This document shows positions 15,210 to 23,582 of a stretch of DNA of 49,786 nucleotides, piece after piece. Position 1 is the first letter of the stretch. Every line of letters starts with the position of its first letter. A program made the translations under genes and the position numbers. Location: the NCBI GenBank assembly GCA_028876655.1, contig JAGWRA010000139.1, positions 1 to 49,786 on the forward strand, given 5' to 3'. The stretch is from Acidobacteriota bacterium. GTDB taxonomy: Bacteria > Acidobacteriota > Vicinamibacteria > Vicinamibacterales > CAVVIG01. The notes under the pieces were generated by a model, which did not search any database, was not told the DNA's origin, and was given only the letters and a program-made list of their open reading frames with translations.

Positions 15210-17054
15210 TCAGAACGCGTATCCCTGCTTCCGGTACCGCACCTGTCCTTCGACCATCGTCAGCAGCACCTTGTCGCGCATCTGGAAGCAGAGCTCGGGG
15301 TTCTCCTGCAGCGCCTTGACGTCGGGCAGATCGAGCACGACGAGGTCCGCGACCTTGCCCGCCTCGAGGCTCCCCTTGAACTGCTCCTCGTAGGTCAGAT
15401 ACGCCCCGTTGATCGTGTAGGACCGCAGCGCGTCGTCGATGCCGACCGTCTCGTCGGGGCCGTAGACCTTGCCCGTGGTCTGGTCGCGCCGCGTCAGCAG
15501 CGCGTAGAAGCCCATCCACGGGTTGTGCGTGGTCACGCTGTAGTCCGACCCGGAGGCCATCAGGACGCCGCTGTGCAGGTAGGTGCGGAACGGTTGCGTC
15601 CGCGCCATCCGCGCCTCGCCCAGGTTGGTCACGAAGCCGAAGCCCTGCTGCCACTGGAAGACGGCGTTGGTCACCGCGATGATGTGGTACCTGACCATGT
15701 CGGGCAGCACCATCGTCTTCGGCTCGATCGGCAGGTAGGCGTGGATCACGCTCCACCGCGGCAGCGGCTGGCCCGGGTGCGCTGCCGTGAACTCGTCGAG
15801 GAACTTCATGTAGAGGTCGACCACCTGCCGCATCGCCCTGTCGCCGGTCGCGTGGGTGTGCAGGTCCCAGCCGTAGGCGAGGGCGGCGCGGTACTGCGCT
15901 TCCCGCGTGGCGGTGTCGCGCATCACCGGCAGGCCGGTGTTCGGCTTCCCCTCGATGGTCTGCCAGTTGACGAACGGCTCCGAGATCCACGAGCTGCGCG
16001 TCCCGGCGCCGCCGTCGGCGTAGAACTTCGTCCCGCGCCACCGCAGGAAGTGGTTGCCGAGGTTGTTGACGTGGATGCCGGCCAGGTGCTCGCGGATCCA
16101 GTCGGGCGTCTGCGTCGTGAAGATCCCCTCGTAGACCGCCGAGATCCGGAACGGGACCCAGCCCCGGTTGGAGGCCTCCTGGTAGACCTGCATGTTGTAG
16201 CCCATGCGAGATGCCGGATCGACGATGCTGGTCACGCCGAGCGACAGCATTTCCTTCGCACCGTCGCGGACGCTCTCGACGTCCTCTTCGAAGGTGTAGG
16301 GCTTCGGATGGACGGTGAGGAGCTGGGCGCCGCGGACGCCGAGGAAGACGCCCGCCGGCACCATCAGCGCCTCCGTGTGCCCGTCGGCGAAGGTGATCGT
16401 CCGCTGCTCGCGGTAGATCCTGTCCTCGGGCGTGAAGTCCGCCGGATCCTTCAGCCACCACGCCGGCCACGTCTCCTTCTTCGCGTCGTCGATCCCCATC
16501 AGCCTGAAGACGGCCGTGTTGACCGCGATGCCGCGATAGGTGCGGGACAGCCACATCGGGTTGTCGGGGGCGACCTTGTCCAGTTCCCACCGCGTGACCA
16601 TCTGCGGGTACTTGTACTGGTCCCACTTGCTGCCGCGGATCCAGTCGCCCGGTTTCGGGTGGACCTTCGCGACGACCTGCTCGACGCCCGTGATGATGTC
16701 GGCGGCCGACTTCGCGTAGGTGAAGTCCGCCTCGCGCGTCACCTCCTCGCCGAGCGGCAGGAAGTGGATGTGCGAGTCCTGCAGGCCGGGGATCACGGTC
16801 CGGCCGTGCAGATCGACGACCTTCGTCGCCGGGCCGCGCGTCGCCAGCGCCTCGGCGTTGGTGCCGACGACGATCAGGCGGCCGTCCTTGATGGCCAGCG
16901 CCTGGGCGATCGTGAAGTCCTTGTCGACCGTCGTGACGCTGCCGTTGGTCAGGATGACGTCGGCGTACGGCGACCAGGCGTGCGGGGACGGCTGCTGGGC
17001 GCGCACGAACAGCGGTGCGGCGAGCAGCATGGCGACCAGGAGCAGTCTGCGCAT
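15210..17054 (-). CDS. Secreted amidohydrolase, YtcJ-like metal-dependent hydrolase
   Basis: A 614-residue amidohydrolase of the YtcJ/N-substituted formamide deformylase group (amidohydrolase family 3). A signal peptide (RRLLLVAMLLAAPLFVRA) precedes the enzyme, which runs through ADVILTNGSVTTVD, VIPGLQDSHIHFLPLG with the metal HxH, HTHATGDRAMRQ carrying the later metal histidines, and the final Asp in ASGSDYSVTTHNPW. The C-terminal strand is FKGSLEAGKVADLVVLD. Substrates of the family are amides, formamides or imides, and the true one here is unknown. It is followed upstream by an MFS transporter on the same strand (87-bp gap), suggesting uptake or export of a related compound. MRRLLLVAM begins at ATG 17054. 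Confidence 0.85.
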   Translation of the reverse strand: MRRLLLVAMLLAAPLFVRAQQPSPHAWSPYADVILTNGSVTTVDKDFTIAQALAIKDGRLIVVGTNAEALATRGPATKVVDLHGRTVIPGLQDSHIHFLPLGEEVTREADFTYAKSAADIITGVEQVVAKVHPKPGDWIRGSKWDQYKYPQMVTRWELDKVAPDNPMWLSRTYRGIAVNTAVFRLMGIDDAKKETWPAWWLKDPADFTPEDRIYREQRTITFADGHTEALMVPAGVFLGVRGAQLLTVHPKPYTFEEDVESVRDGAKEMLSLGVTSIVDPASRMGYNMQVYQEASNRGWVPFRISAVYEGIFTTQTPDWIREHLAGIHVNNLGNHFLRWRGTKFYADGGAGTRSSWISEPFVNWQTIEGKPNTGLPVMRDTATREAQYRAALAYGWDLHTHATGDRAMRQVVDLYMKFLDEFTAAHPGQPLPRWSVIHAYLPIEPKTMVLPDMVRYHIIAVTNAVFQWQQGFGFVTNLGEARMARTQPFRTYLHSGVLMASGSDYSVTTHNPWMGFYALLTRRDQTTGKVYGPDETVGIDDALRSYTINGAYLTYEEQFKGSLEAGKVADLVVLDLPDVKALQENPELCFQMRDKVLLTMVEGQVRYRKQGYAF

Positions 17055-17141
17055 GGGTGCAGGGTCCTTGCAATCAGAGCCGTAAGCTCATCAGTTGGCG
17101 CAAGACTATATCAGGATTGCGGGCGGGTGGCGGAGCGGCGC

Positions 17142-18362
17142 TTACGCCGCGACGGGTGTCTCGGGCAGGCGGCGGACCGAACGCGCCATGGCGATCGCCA
17201 CGACCAGCACGGCGCACACCGCGCCGACGACGGCCGTCCAGCCGCCGTCGGCCCAGACCGTGCCGGCGGCCGTGCCGAGGAGGCCGGCGCCGGCGTAGAA
17301 GGCGAGCAGGTAGATCGAGGCGGCGAGCGCCTTGGCCGTACGGGCGCGCCGGCCCACCCAGGCGGCCGCGACGGCGTGCGCCCCCAGGAACCCGCCGCTC
17401 ATCACGACCAGTCCCAGCACGATCGCCCAGAGCGGGCGGGCGAGCGTCAGTGCGACGCCCGTGATCATCACGCACAGCATCAGCCAGAGCACGGCCTGCG
17501 GGCCGTGGCGGCCCGCCAGCCGCCCGGCCCATGCGGAGCTGGCCATGCCGCCGACGTTGATGACGTAGAGCAGGCCGAGGGCCGACGTGCTCAGGTGGTA
17601 CGGCGGCGCCACCAGCCGGAACTCCACGTAATTGAAGATCGACATGTAGGTGCCGAGCAGCAGGAACCCGACGCCGAAGAGCGTGAGCAGCCCGCTGTCG
17701 GCGCAGTGGCGCGCGATCGAGTCGGTCAGTTCCGAGAAGACGGGCGCGTGCGGCGTGAAGTGGCGCGAGGGCGGCAGCAGCCAGATGAAGATCAGGCCGC
17801 CCGCGAAGGTACCGAGGCCCAGCCAGCCGAGCGCCATCCGCCACGATCCGTGGTCGGTGAGGATGCCGGTGACGACGCGGCCCAGCGTGCCGCCGCAGGC
17901 GGTGCCGGCGATGTAGAGCCCCATGGCGAGCGCGCCGGCGCGTGGCGTGAACTCCTCGCCGATGTAGGCCATGGCGGCGGCCGGCAGGCCGCACAGCGCG
18001 AGCGCCACCACCGCCCGTCCGGCGACGAGCCAGTGCCACGACGGCGCGAACGCGGTGGCGGCGGTGATGACCGCCGAGGCCAGGACGGACCATCGCATGA
18101 TCGGGACGCGCCCGCGCATCTCGGAGACCATGCCGGCCAGTACCATGCCGATGGCGAGGACGGCGAGCGTGGCCGACAGCGCGAGGCTGCTGCCGGCCGG
18201 ACTCACGTGGAACTCCCCGGCGAGCACCGGCAGGATCGGCTGCACGGCGTACATGATCGAGCAGATGCAGATCGCCCCGACGATGAGGGCGATCGTGGCG
18301 CGCCAGAAGGCGGCGGTGCCGACGTCGATCGGACGGCTCGGTTCGGCGAGGGAAGTGGTCAC
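17142..18362 (-). CDS. MFS transporter, YnfM/arabinose-efflux-like
   Basis: A 406-residue major facilitator with 12 hydrophobic segments. The motif A region between TM2 and TM3 reads GMVSEMRGRVPIMRWS, and the YAVQPILPVLAGEFHVS opening of TM1 is typical of the YnfM/YdhP-like branch (DHA1 family), usually efflux or uptake of small organic molecules. The substrate is not predictable. The start is GTG 18362 with a weak ribosome site; its promoter would sit in the 235-bp gap to the divergent MFS gene. It probably shares a transcript with the YtcJ-like amidohydrolase. Confidence 0.85.
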   Translation of the reverse strand: MTTSLAEPSRPIDVGTAAFWRATIALIVGAICICSIMYAVQPILPVLAGEFHVSPAGSSLALSATLAVLAIGMVLAGMVSEMRGRVPIMRWSVLASAVITAATAFAPSWHWLVAGRAVVALALCGLPAAAMAYIGEEFTPRAGALAMGLYIAGTACGGTLGRVVTGILTDHGSWRMALGWLGLGTFAGGLIFIWLLPPSRHFTPHAPVFSELTDSIARHCADSGLLTLFGVGFLLLGTYMSIFNYVEFRLVAPPYHLSTSALGLLYVINVGGMASSAWAGRLAGRHGPQAVLWLMLCVMITGVALTLARPLWAIVLGLVVMSGGFLGAHAVAAAWVGRRARTAKALAASIYLLAFYAGAGLLGTAAGTVWADGGWTAVVGAVCAVLVVAIAMARSVRRLPETPVAA

Positions 18363-18577
18363 CGGGATTGAACGGCGCAGGTGCGACGAGGTCGGGCGGC
18401 TCGGGCCGCGAGGGTCTCTCGTTCCACTCTATCCCGGCGGTGTCCGGCGCGCAAACCGGAACCGGTGCAGGCGCGGTCCCCGGGCGGCGCCGTGTTAACA
18501 TGGCCGCCCTCGCAGAGCGACAGACGACGGCCGCCGGCGCACGCAGCGCCGCGGAGACCGGTGAACCCGAGCCGGGG

Positions 18578-18596
18578 TCTGGGGCAGAGCCCCAGA
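18578..18596 (+). promoter_or_regulatory. Hairpin abutting the start codon of the MFSD1-like gene
   Basis: TCTGGGGC and GCCCCAGA form perfect 8-bp arms around a 3-nt AGA loop. The right arm ends one base before the ATG at 18598. It occupies the place where a Shine-Dalgarno sequence would be, and no SD is visible, so it may limit translation initiation or favour the second ATG at 18604. Confidence 0.5.
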
Positions 18597-18597
18597 A

Positions 18598-19899
18598 ATG
18601 ACTATGTCGGACACGTCGGTGGAACCTGACGTCCTGGCGAAGCCCGCCCCGACCCGCGCGGCGCGGTGGCTCGTCCTCGTGGCGATCGGCCTCGCCTGCT
18701 ACGGCGGCTACTACGCGTTCGACTACATCGGCCCGCTCGCGCCGCTGCTCAGCCGCCAGCTGCACTTCTCGGACTCCGACATCGGCCTGCTCCAGGCCGT
18801 CTACAGCCTGCCGAACATCGTCGCCATGCTCGTCTGCGGCGTCATCATCGATCGGATGGGGACGCGCAAGGCGCTGGCGATCTTCGGCGTCCTGATCTTC
18901 GCCGGCCTCGGCATCACGGCGCTGAGCCCGCGGCTGGGCGTGATGGCGGCCGGCCGCCTGCTGGTGGGATCGGGCGGCGAGGCGCTCGCCCTGGCGGCCA
19001 ACGTCGGCGTGGCCCGCTGGTTCTGGCACGACGAGCTCAGCCTCGGCTTCGGCCTGCGCGCCTCGGCCGCGCGGCTCGGATCGCTCAGCGCCCAGGTGTC
19101 GCCGACCTGGGCGTCCGCCGCGTACACCTACTGGCGCTGGCCGCTCCTGCTCGGGGTCGGCTTCGGCGCGTTCTGCCTGCTCGGTGCCCTCCTGTACTGG
19201 ATGCTCGACGCGCGGGGCGAGCGGCGGTTCACCCTGGGCCATGCCGCGCGCGAGACGAAGATCCCCGTCGGCGAGGTGTTCCGGTTCGACCGCTCGTTCT
19301 GGCTGATCGCCGCGCTCTGCGTCACCTTCTACGGCTGCATCTTTCCGTTCGAGACCTTCGGCCAGAAGTTCCTGATCGAGGCGCGCGGCGTCTCGCCACA
19401 GACCGCCTCGCTGCTCGTCGGGATGGAACCGTTCTTCTCGCTGATCGGGATGCCGATCTTCGGGCTGCTGGTCGACCGCTTCGCGCACCGGTCGGCCCTG
19501 ATGATGTTCGGCTCGCTGCTGATCGTCCCGGTGTTCCTCATGCTCGGCTATACCGACATCCCGCCGATGATCCCGATGGCGATGATGGGCGTCGCCTTCG
19601 CGCTGGTGCCGGCCGTCATGTGGCCCGCGCTCGTCTACGTCGTCGACCGGTCGCGCCTCGGGCTGGCCAACGGCATGCTCGACACGATCCAGCAGCTCGG
19701 CCTGGTCGTCATCAACCTGCTCGTCGGCTGGGCGAACGATCGCTGGCTGGCGAGCGCCACCAACGCGGCCGGGTATCATGCGGGGATGTGGATCTTCACG
19801 GCCATTGCCGTGCTGGCCGTCGTCTGCGGCTACGCGCTGTGGCGCGTGGAGACGGGCCCCCACGCGCACGGACTGGAGACGATCACGACGTCGCTGTGA
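18598..19899 (+). CDS. MFS transporter, MFSD1-like
   Basis: A 433-residue, 12-TM major facilitator. The N-terminal half (YYAFDYIGPLAPLLSRQL, then SDIGLLQAVYSLPNIV and GVIIDRMGTRKAL as motif A) resembles the MFSD1 branch, whose animal member exports dipeptides from lysosomes and whose bacterial members are uncharacterised. The C-terminal half includes LIGMPIFGLLVDRF, the mirrored motif A. Its neighbours downstream are amide and peptide hydrolases, which fits a peptide- or amide-type substrate, but that is inference. ATG 18598 and ATG 18604 are both possible; the second is the less usual family start but escapes the preceding hairpin. It heads the rightward cluster. Confidence 0.82.
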   Translation: MTMSDTSVEPDVLAKPAPTRAARWLVLVAIGLACYGGYYAFDYIGPLAPLLSRQLHFSDSDIGLLQAVYSLPNIVAMLVCGVIIDRMGTRKALAIFGVLIFAGLGITALSPRLGVMAAGRLLVGSGGEALALAANVGVARWFWHDELSLGFGLRASAARLGSLSAQVSPTWASAAYTYWRWPLLLGVGFGAFCLLGALLYWMLDARGERRFTLGHAARETKIPVGEVFRFDRSFWLIAALCVTFYGCIFPFETFGQKFLIEARGVSPQTASLLVGMEPFFSLIGMPIFGLLVDRFAHRSALMMFGSLLIVPVFLMLGYTDIPPMIPMAMMGVAFALVPAVMWPALVYVVDRSRLGLANGMLDTIQQLGLVVINLLVGWANDRWLASATNAAGYHAGMWIFTAIAVLAVVCGYALWRVETGPHAHGLETITTSL

Positions 19900-19912
19900 T
19901 CCGAACGGGGGC

Positions 19913-19979
19913 GCGTTCGCGGGCGCCGAGCGCGGCTTGCTTGGGGAGCGTTCGCAGGCGCCGAGCTTCAGCTCGGTGC
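19913..19979. repeat. 19-bp direct repeat and hairpin before the creatininase-family gene
   Basis: Two 19-bp copies with one mismatch (19913-19931 and 19948-19966, sharing GCGTTCGC and GGCGCCGAGC) are spaced 35 bp apart. The second copy runs into a hairpin, CCGAGC/GCTCGG with a TTCA loop (19961-19976), extendable by three more pairs including one G-T. It sits about 27 bp upstream of the next start. Confidence 0.6.
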
Positions 19980-20005
19980 ACAAGATGTGGTTTCGGGAGA
20001 CGCCG

Positions 20006-20707
20006 ATGAAGATCACCGACATGAACTGGATGCAGGTCGAGGCGCACGTGAAGAAGGACGGGCGGGCCGTCGTGCCGGTCGGCAGCACCGAGCAGCACGG
20101 CTACCTGAGCCTGTGCGTGGACGCCATCCTCGCCGAGCGCGTCGCCGTCGAGGCGGCCGAGCCGCTGGGCGTTCCCGTCTTCCCGGTGCTGAGCTACGGC
20201 ATCACGCCGTACTTCCGGGCGTATCCGGGCAGCGTCAGCCTGCGCCTCGACACCTACACGCGGATCGTCGCCGACATCCTGGAGAGCCTGGCGGGCGGCG
20301 GCTTCACGCGCATCCTCTTCGTGAACGGCCACGGCGGCAACACGCCCGGCGGGTCGATCCTGCAGGAGTGGATGAACGAGCATCCCGGCGTCGCGGTGAA
20401 GTGGCACAACTGGTGGAACGCGCCCCGGACGGCCGCGGCGGTCGCCGCCATCGACCCGCTGGCTTCGCACGCGTCCTGGATGGAGAACTTCCCGTGGACA
20501 CGGCTGGACGGCGTGAAGCTGCCCGATGAGACCAAGCCGATGATCGATCTCGGGCGGATGCGGCTGCGCGACGCCGCCGGTGTCCGCGAGATGCTCGGCG
20601 ACGGCAACTTCGGCGGCGCCTACTACAAGGCCGACCAGCAGATGCTGCCGATGTGGCGCGCCGGCGTGGAAGAGACCCGCGAGGCGCTGGAGGGCCCCTG
20701 GTCGTGA
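20006..20707 (+). CDS. Creatininase-family amidohydrolase
   Basis: A 233-residue metal-dependent amidohydrolase of the creatininase fold, which opens cyclic or linear amides (creatininase itself, MftE, FAPy-deformylase ArfB and others). The key residues are present: Glu29 and His31 in GSTEQHG, and the NGHGGN loop (107-112), all of which bind or surround the di-metal site. Phe/Tyr-rich GITPYFRAYPGSVSL matches the family's substrate loop. The start at 20006 has GGGAG about 6 nt upstream. The stop overlaps the next GTG (GTGA), so it is translationally coupled to the KPR-like gene. The true substrate cannot be told from sequence; the context suggests a cyclic amide or peptide-like compound. Confidence 0.88.
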   Translation: MKITDMNWMQVEAHVKKDGRAVVPVGSTEQHGYLSLCVDAILAERVAVEAAEPLGVPVFPVLSYGITPYFRAYPGSVSLRLDTYTRIVADILESLAGGGFTRILFVNGHGGNTPGGSILQEWMNEHPGVAVKWHNWWNAPRTAAAVAAIDPLASHASWMENFPWTRLDGVKLPDETKPMIDLGRMRLRDAAGVREMLGDGNFGGAYYKADQQMLPMWRAGVEETREALEGPWS

Positions 20708-21723
20708 GCGACGGCGGCGATCGGATCCTCGTCTGGGGCGCCGGCGCCATCGGCGGCACCGTGGCGGCGTACCTCCGCCGCGCGGGCCTGGACATCACGG
20801 CCGTGGACGCCAGCGCCGCGCACGTCCAGGCGATCCGCACGCGCGGCCTGTCGATCACCGGCCCCATTGAAACCTTCACGCAGGCGATGCCCGCCTTCAT
20901 GCCCGACGAGCTGACGGGCACGTGGGACACGATCTTCCTCTGCGTGAAGGCGCTGCACACCGAGGGGGCGGCCCATCAGCTGCTGCCGCACCTGACGGCC
21001 GACGGCGTGGTCGTCTCGCTCCAGAACGGCTTCAACGAACTGGCGATCGCCGCCGTCGTCGGCCGGGCGCGGACGATGGGGGCGTTCATCAATTTCGGGG
21101 CGGACGTGCTCGAGCCGGGTGTGGTGCATTTCGGCGGCCGCGGCGCCGTCGTGCTGGGGGAACTGGACGGGCGCACGACCGATCGGCTGGCGCGTGTGCA
21201 CCGGGCGCTGCGGCCCTTCGAGCCGAATGCGATCGCGTCCGACAACATCTGGGGCTACCTCTGGGGCAAGATGGGCTACGGCGCGCTGCTCTTCGCCAGC
21301 GCCCTCACCGAAGCCAGCATCGTCGACGTGCTCGCGTCGCGCGAGGCGAGGCCCGTGCTGACCGAACTCGCGCGGGAGGTGATGCGGGTGGCCGCGGCCG
21401 AAGGGGTGCAGCCGATGGGCTTCAACGGCTACGACCCGGCGGCGTTCGGGCCAGCGGGCACACCCGAGGGCGTGGAGGCGTCGTTCGATGCGATGGTGGC
21501 GTTCAACCGCCGGTCGGCGAAGACGCACAGCGGCGTCTGGCGCGACATCGCGGTGCACCACCGCAAGACCGAATGCGATGCGCAGTTCGCGCCAATCCTG
21601 GCGCTGGCGACGCAGCACGGCCTCGCCATCCCCCGCGTCGAACGGCTGGTGTCACTGATGCGCGACGTCGAGACCGGCCGCCGGCCGCAGGCGCTGGAGA
21701 ACCTCGTGCTGCTGGCGGCATAG
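20704..21723 (+). CDS. Ketopantoate reductase-like NAD(P) dehydrogenase
   Basis: A 339-residue protein with an N-terminal Rossmann motif GAGAIGGTVAAYLRRAG (dinucleotide binding), VSLQNGFNE, and a C-terminal ApbA_C-like helical domain with WGYLWGKMGYGAL. It has the two-domain layout of ketopantoate reductase, but the C-terminal signature SSM..D is degenerate (FDAMVAFNRRSAKTHSG). Together with its operon position among amide hydrolases, this suggests a catabolic oxidoreductase rather than PanE. GTG 20704 overlaps the previous stop (GTGA). The next gene follows after a 74-bp gap holding an 8-nt repeat array. Confidence 0.8.
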   Translation: MSDGGDRILVWGAGAIGGTVAAYLRRAGLDITAVDASAAHVQAIRTRGLSITGPIETFTQAMPAFMPDELTGTWDTIFLCVKALHTEGAAHQLLPHLTADGVVVSLQNGFNELAIAAVVGRARTMGAFINFGADVLEPGVVHFGGRGAVVLGELDGRTTDRLARVHRALRPFEPNAIASDNIWGYLWGKMGYGALLFASALTEASIVDVLASREARPVLTELAREVMRVAAAEGVQPMGFNGYDPAAFGPAGTPEGVEASFDAMVAFNRRSAKTHSGVWRDIAVHHRKTECDAQFAPILALATQHGLAIPRVERLVSLMRDVETGRRPQALENLVLLAA

Positions 21724-21735
21724 GATCGAACGCCC

Positions 21736-21791
21736 GAGCGTCTGATGGAACGAGCGCCTGAGCGCCTGAGTCCCTGAGCGCCTGACTGGAG
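21736..21791. repeat. Octanucleotide array G (unit GAGCGCCT)
   Basis: Seven 8-nt units are in perfect register: GAGCGTCT, GATGGAAC, GAGCGCCT twice, GAGTCCCT, GAGCGCCT, GACTGGAG. The last unit includes the GGAG ribosome-binding site of the SDR gene, whose TTG start is at 21798. Confidence 0.85.
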
Positions 21792-21797
21792 ACACCC

Positions 21798-22565
21798 TTG
21801 CACCTCCGCTTCGACCACCGGACCGTCATCGTGACCGGCGCCGCGCACGGCTTCGGCCGCGCGATTGCGCTCGCCTTCGCGGGCCTCGGCGCGCGGGTCG
21901 TGGCCTGCGACGTGCTGGAGGAGGAACTCGCGGCCACCGCGGGGATCGCGAAAGATCAGGGGACGCCGATCGACGTCCGCCTGCTCGACGTGAGCGTCCG
22001 CGACGCCGTGCAGGCGATGGTGGCCGAGACGCTGAAGGTCACCGGTCGGATCGACGTCCTGGTGAACGACGCCGGCGGCGTGCTGGGGCAGGTGGGCCGG
22101 CCGATCGAACAGATCTCCGAGGCCGACTGGCGGGCGATCTTCGCCGTGAATCTCGACGGCGCGTTCTACTGCAGCCAGGCCGTGGCGCCGGCGATGAAGG
22201 CGGCCCGCTGGGGCCGCATCATCAATATCAGCAGCGGCGCCGGACTCGGGATCAGCCTCACCGGCATCCAGGCGTACGCGTCGGCGAAGGCCGGGCAGAT
22301 CGGCCTGACCCGTCAGCTCGCGCACGAGCTCGGCCCGTGGGGGATCACGGTCAACAACATCGCGCCGGGCTTCGTCCGTTCCAACCCGACGACCGAGCGG
22401 CAGTGGGCGTCGTACGGCGAGGACGGCCAGCGGCGGCTCGTCGAGACCATCGCGTTGAAGCGGCTCGGCTCGCCGGAGGACATCGCCAACGGCGTGCTGT
22501 TCTTCGCGAGCGAGCAGGCCGGCTGGATTACCGGCCAGGTGCTGTCGATCGACGGCGGCCGGTAG
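21798..22565 (+). CDS. Short-chain dehydrogenase/reductase (SDR)
   Basis: A 255-residue classical SDR, a soluble NAD(P)-dependent oxidoreductase. TGAAHGFG (13-20) is the cofactor glycine motif, VNDAGG replaces the usual NNAG, Ser and Tyr160-x3-Lys164 (YASAK) form the catalytic set, and IAPGFVRS and the terminal SIDGG are typical. An acidic residue (Asp) after the second strand (VVACDV) suggests NAD rather than NADP preference. It starts at TTG 21798 with GGAG upstream, in the last unit of the octamer array. Its place between a KPR-like dehydrogenase and two hydrolases suggests a step in the oxidation of a hydroxylated breakdown product. Confidence 0.9.
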   Translation: MHLRFDHRTVIVTGAAHGFGRAIALAFAGLGARVVACDVLEEELAATAGIAKDQGTPIDVRLLDVSVRDAVQAMVAETLKVTGRIDVLVNDAGGVLGQVGRPIEQISEADWRAIFAVNLDGAFYCSQAVAPAMKAARWGRIINISSGAGLGISLTGIQAYASAKAGQIGLTRQLAHELGPWGITVNNIAPGFVRSNPTTERQWASYGEDGQRRLVETIALKRLGSPEDIANGVLFFASEQAGWITGQVLSIDGGR

Positions 22566-22625
22566 CAACGGGGGATCATCGTCCTCCCCGTCGTCGCAGG
22601 GACCAGTCTGAAAGAGGTGACCGTC

Positions 22626-23582
22626 GTGGCGAATCAGCTGCTGCAGGTCGGGTCGCTCTCGGCCGCGCCGGGCGAGAAGCGGTACGGCGTGAACGAGTTC
22701 TCCGTGCAGGGCCGGCCCTACCGGCTGCCGATGTGGCTGGTGAACGGCCGCGACGAGGGACCGACGCTCGTCGTCACGGCTGGCGTGCACGCGGCCGAGT
22801 ACGCGAGCATGGCCGCGGCGCTGAACCTCGGGCGCTCGCTCGAACCAGCCACCCTGCGCGGCCGCGTCGTCGTGGTGCCGGTGATGAACATGCCGGCCTT
22901 CACCGCCCGCGCGATCTACGTCTGTCCGCTCGACGGCCGGAACCTGAACCGCGTGTTCCCCGGGAAGGCGGACGGTACGGCATCCGAGCAGATCGCCCAC
23001 TGGGTGTTCCAGAACGTCATCACGCAGGCGACCTACTACGTGGACCTGCACGGCGGCGACCTCGTCGAGGCGCTCGTGCCGTTCACGATCTTCTTCCGCT
23101 CGGGCAACGAGCGCGTCGACCGGATGTCGCTCGAGATGGCGAAGGTGTTCGGCATCCACGACCTCGTGTCGAGCGAGACGCCCGGCGCCACCTTCTCGGC
23201 CGCGGCCCGGGCGGGGATCCCGGCGATCCTGGCCGAGTCGGGCGGCCAGGGGATCTGGACGCCCGAGGACGTAGCACGCCACACCAACGGCCTCGACCGG
23301 CTGATGCGGCGGCTCGACATGATTCCCGGCGGGGCGCCCGAGCCGGTGCCGTGCACGCTGCTCGAACGGTTCCTGTGGCTGCGCAGCGAGCACGAGGGGT
23401 TCTGGTATCCCGACGTCGCGGTAGGGGCGGAGGTCCGCGCGACCCAGTACCTGGGCTGCATCAAGGACGTCGAAGGGCGCGTGCTGCAGACGGCCGTGAG
23501 CCCGGCCGACGGTCGCGTGCTGTTCATCGTGTCGTCGCTCGCGATCAATGAAACCGATCCGCTGCTCGCCGTTGGCGCGTGA
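22626..23582 (+). CDS. Succinylglutamate desuccinylase/aspartoacylase-like metallohydrolase
   Basis: A 318-residue zinc hydrolase of the AstE/AspA (M14-like) family, which removes acyl groups from N-acyl amino acids or cleaves related amides. The expected metal ligands are visible: His55 and Glu58 in GVHAAEYAS, and His142 in DLHGGD. NLNRVFPG follows the usual NPDARN..R..N pattern of the substrate pocket. I chose GTG 22626 because AGAGGTG lies about 7 nt upstream; GTG 22617 overlaps that site. Its stop overlaps the next GTG (GTGA), so it is coupled with the M20 peptidase. Together these hydrolases would free amino acids from N-acyl or peptide precursors. Confidence 0.84.
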   Translation: MANQLLQVGSLSAAPGEKRYGVNEFSVQGRPYRLPMWLVNGRDEGPTLVVTAGVHAAEYASMAAALNLGRSLEPATLRGRVVVVPVMNMPAFTARAIYVCPLDGRNLNRVFPGKADGTASEQIAHWVFQNVITQATYYVDLHGGDLVEALVPFTIFFRSGNERVDRMSLEMAKVFGIHDLVSSETPGATFSAAARAGIPAILAESGGQGIWTPEDVARHTNGLDRLMRRLDMIPGGAPEPVPCTLLERFLWLRSEHEGFWYPDVAVGAEVRATQYLGCIKDVEGRVLQTAVSPADGRVLFIVSSLAINETDPLLAVGA

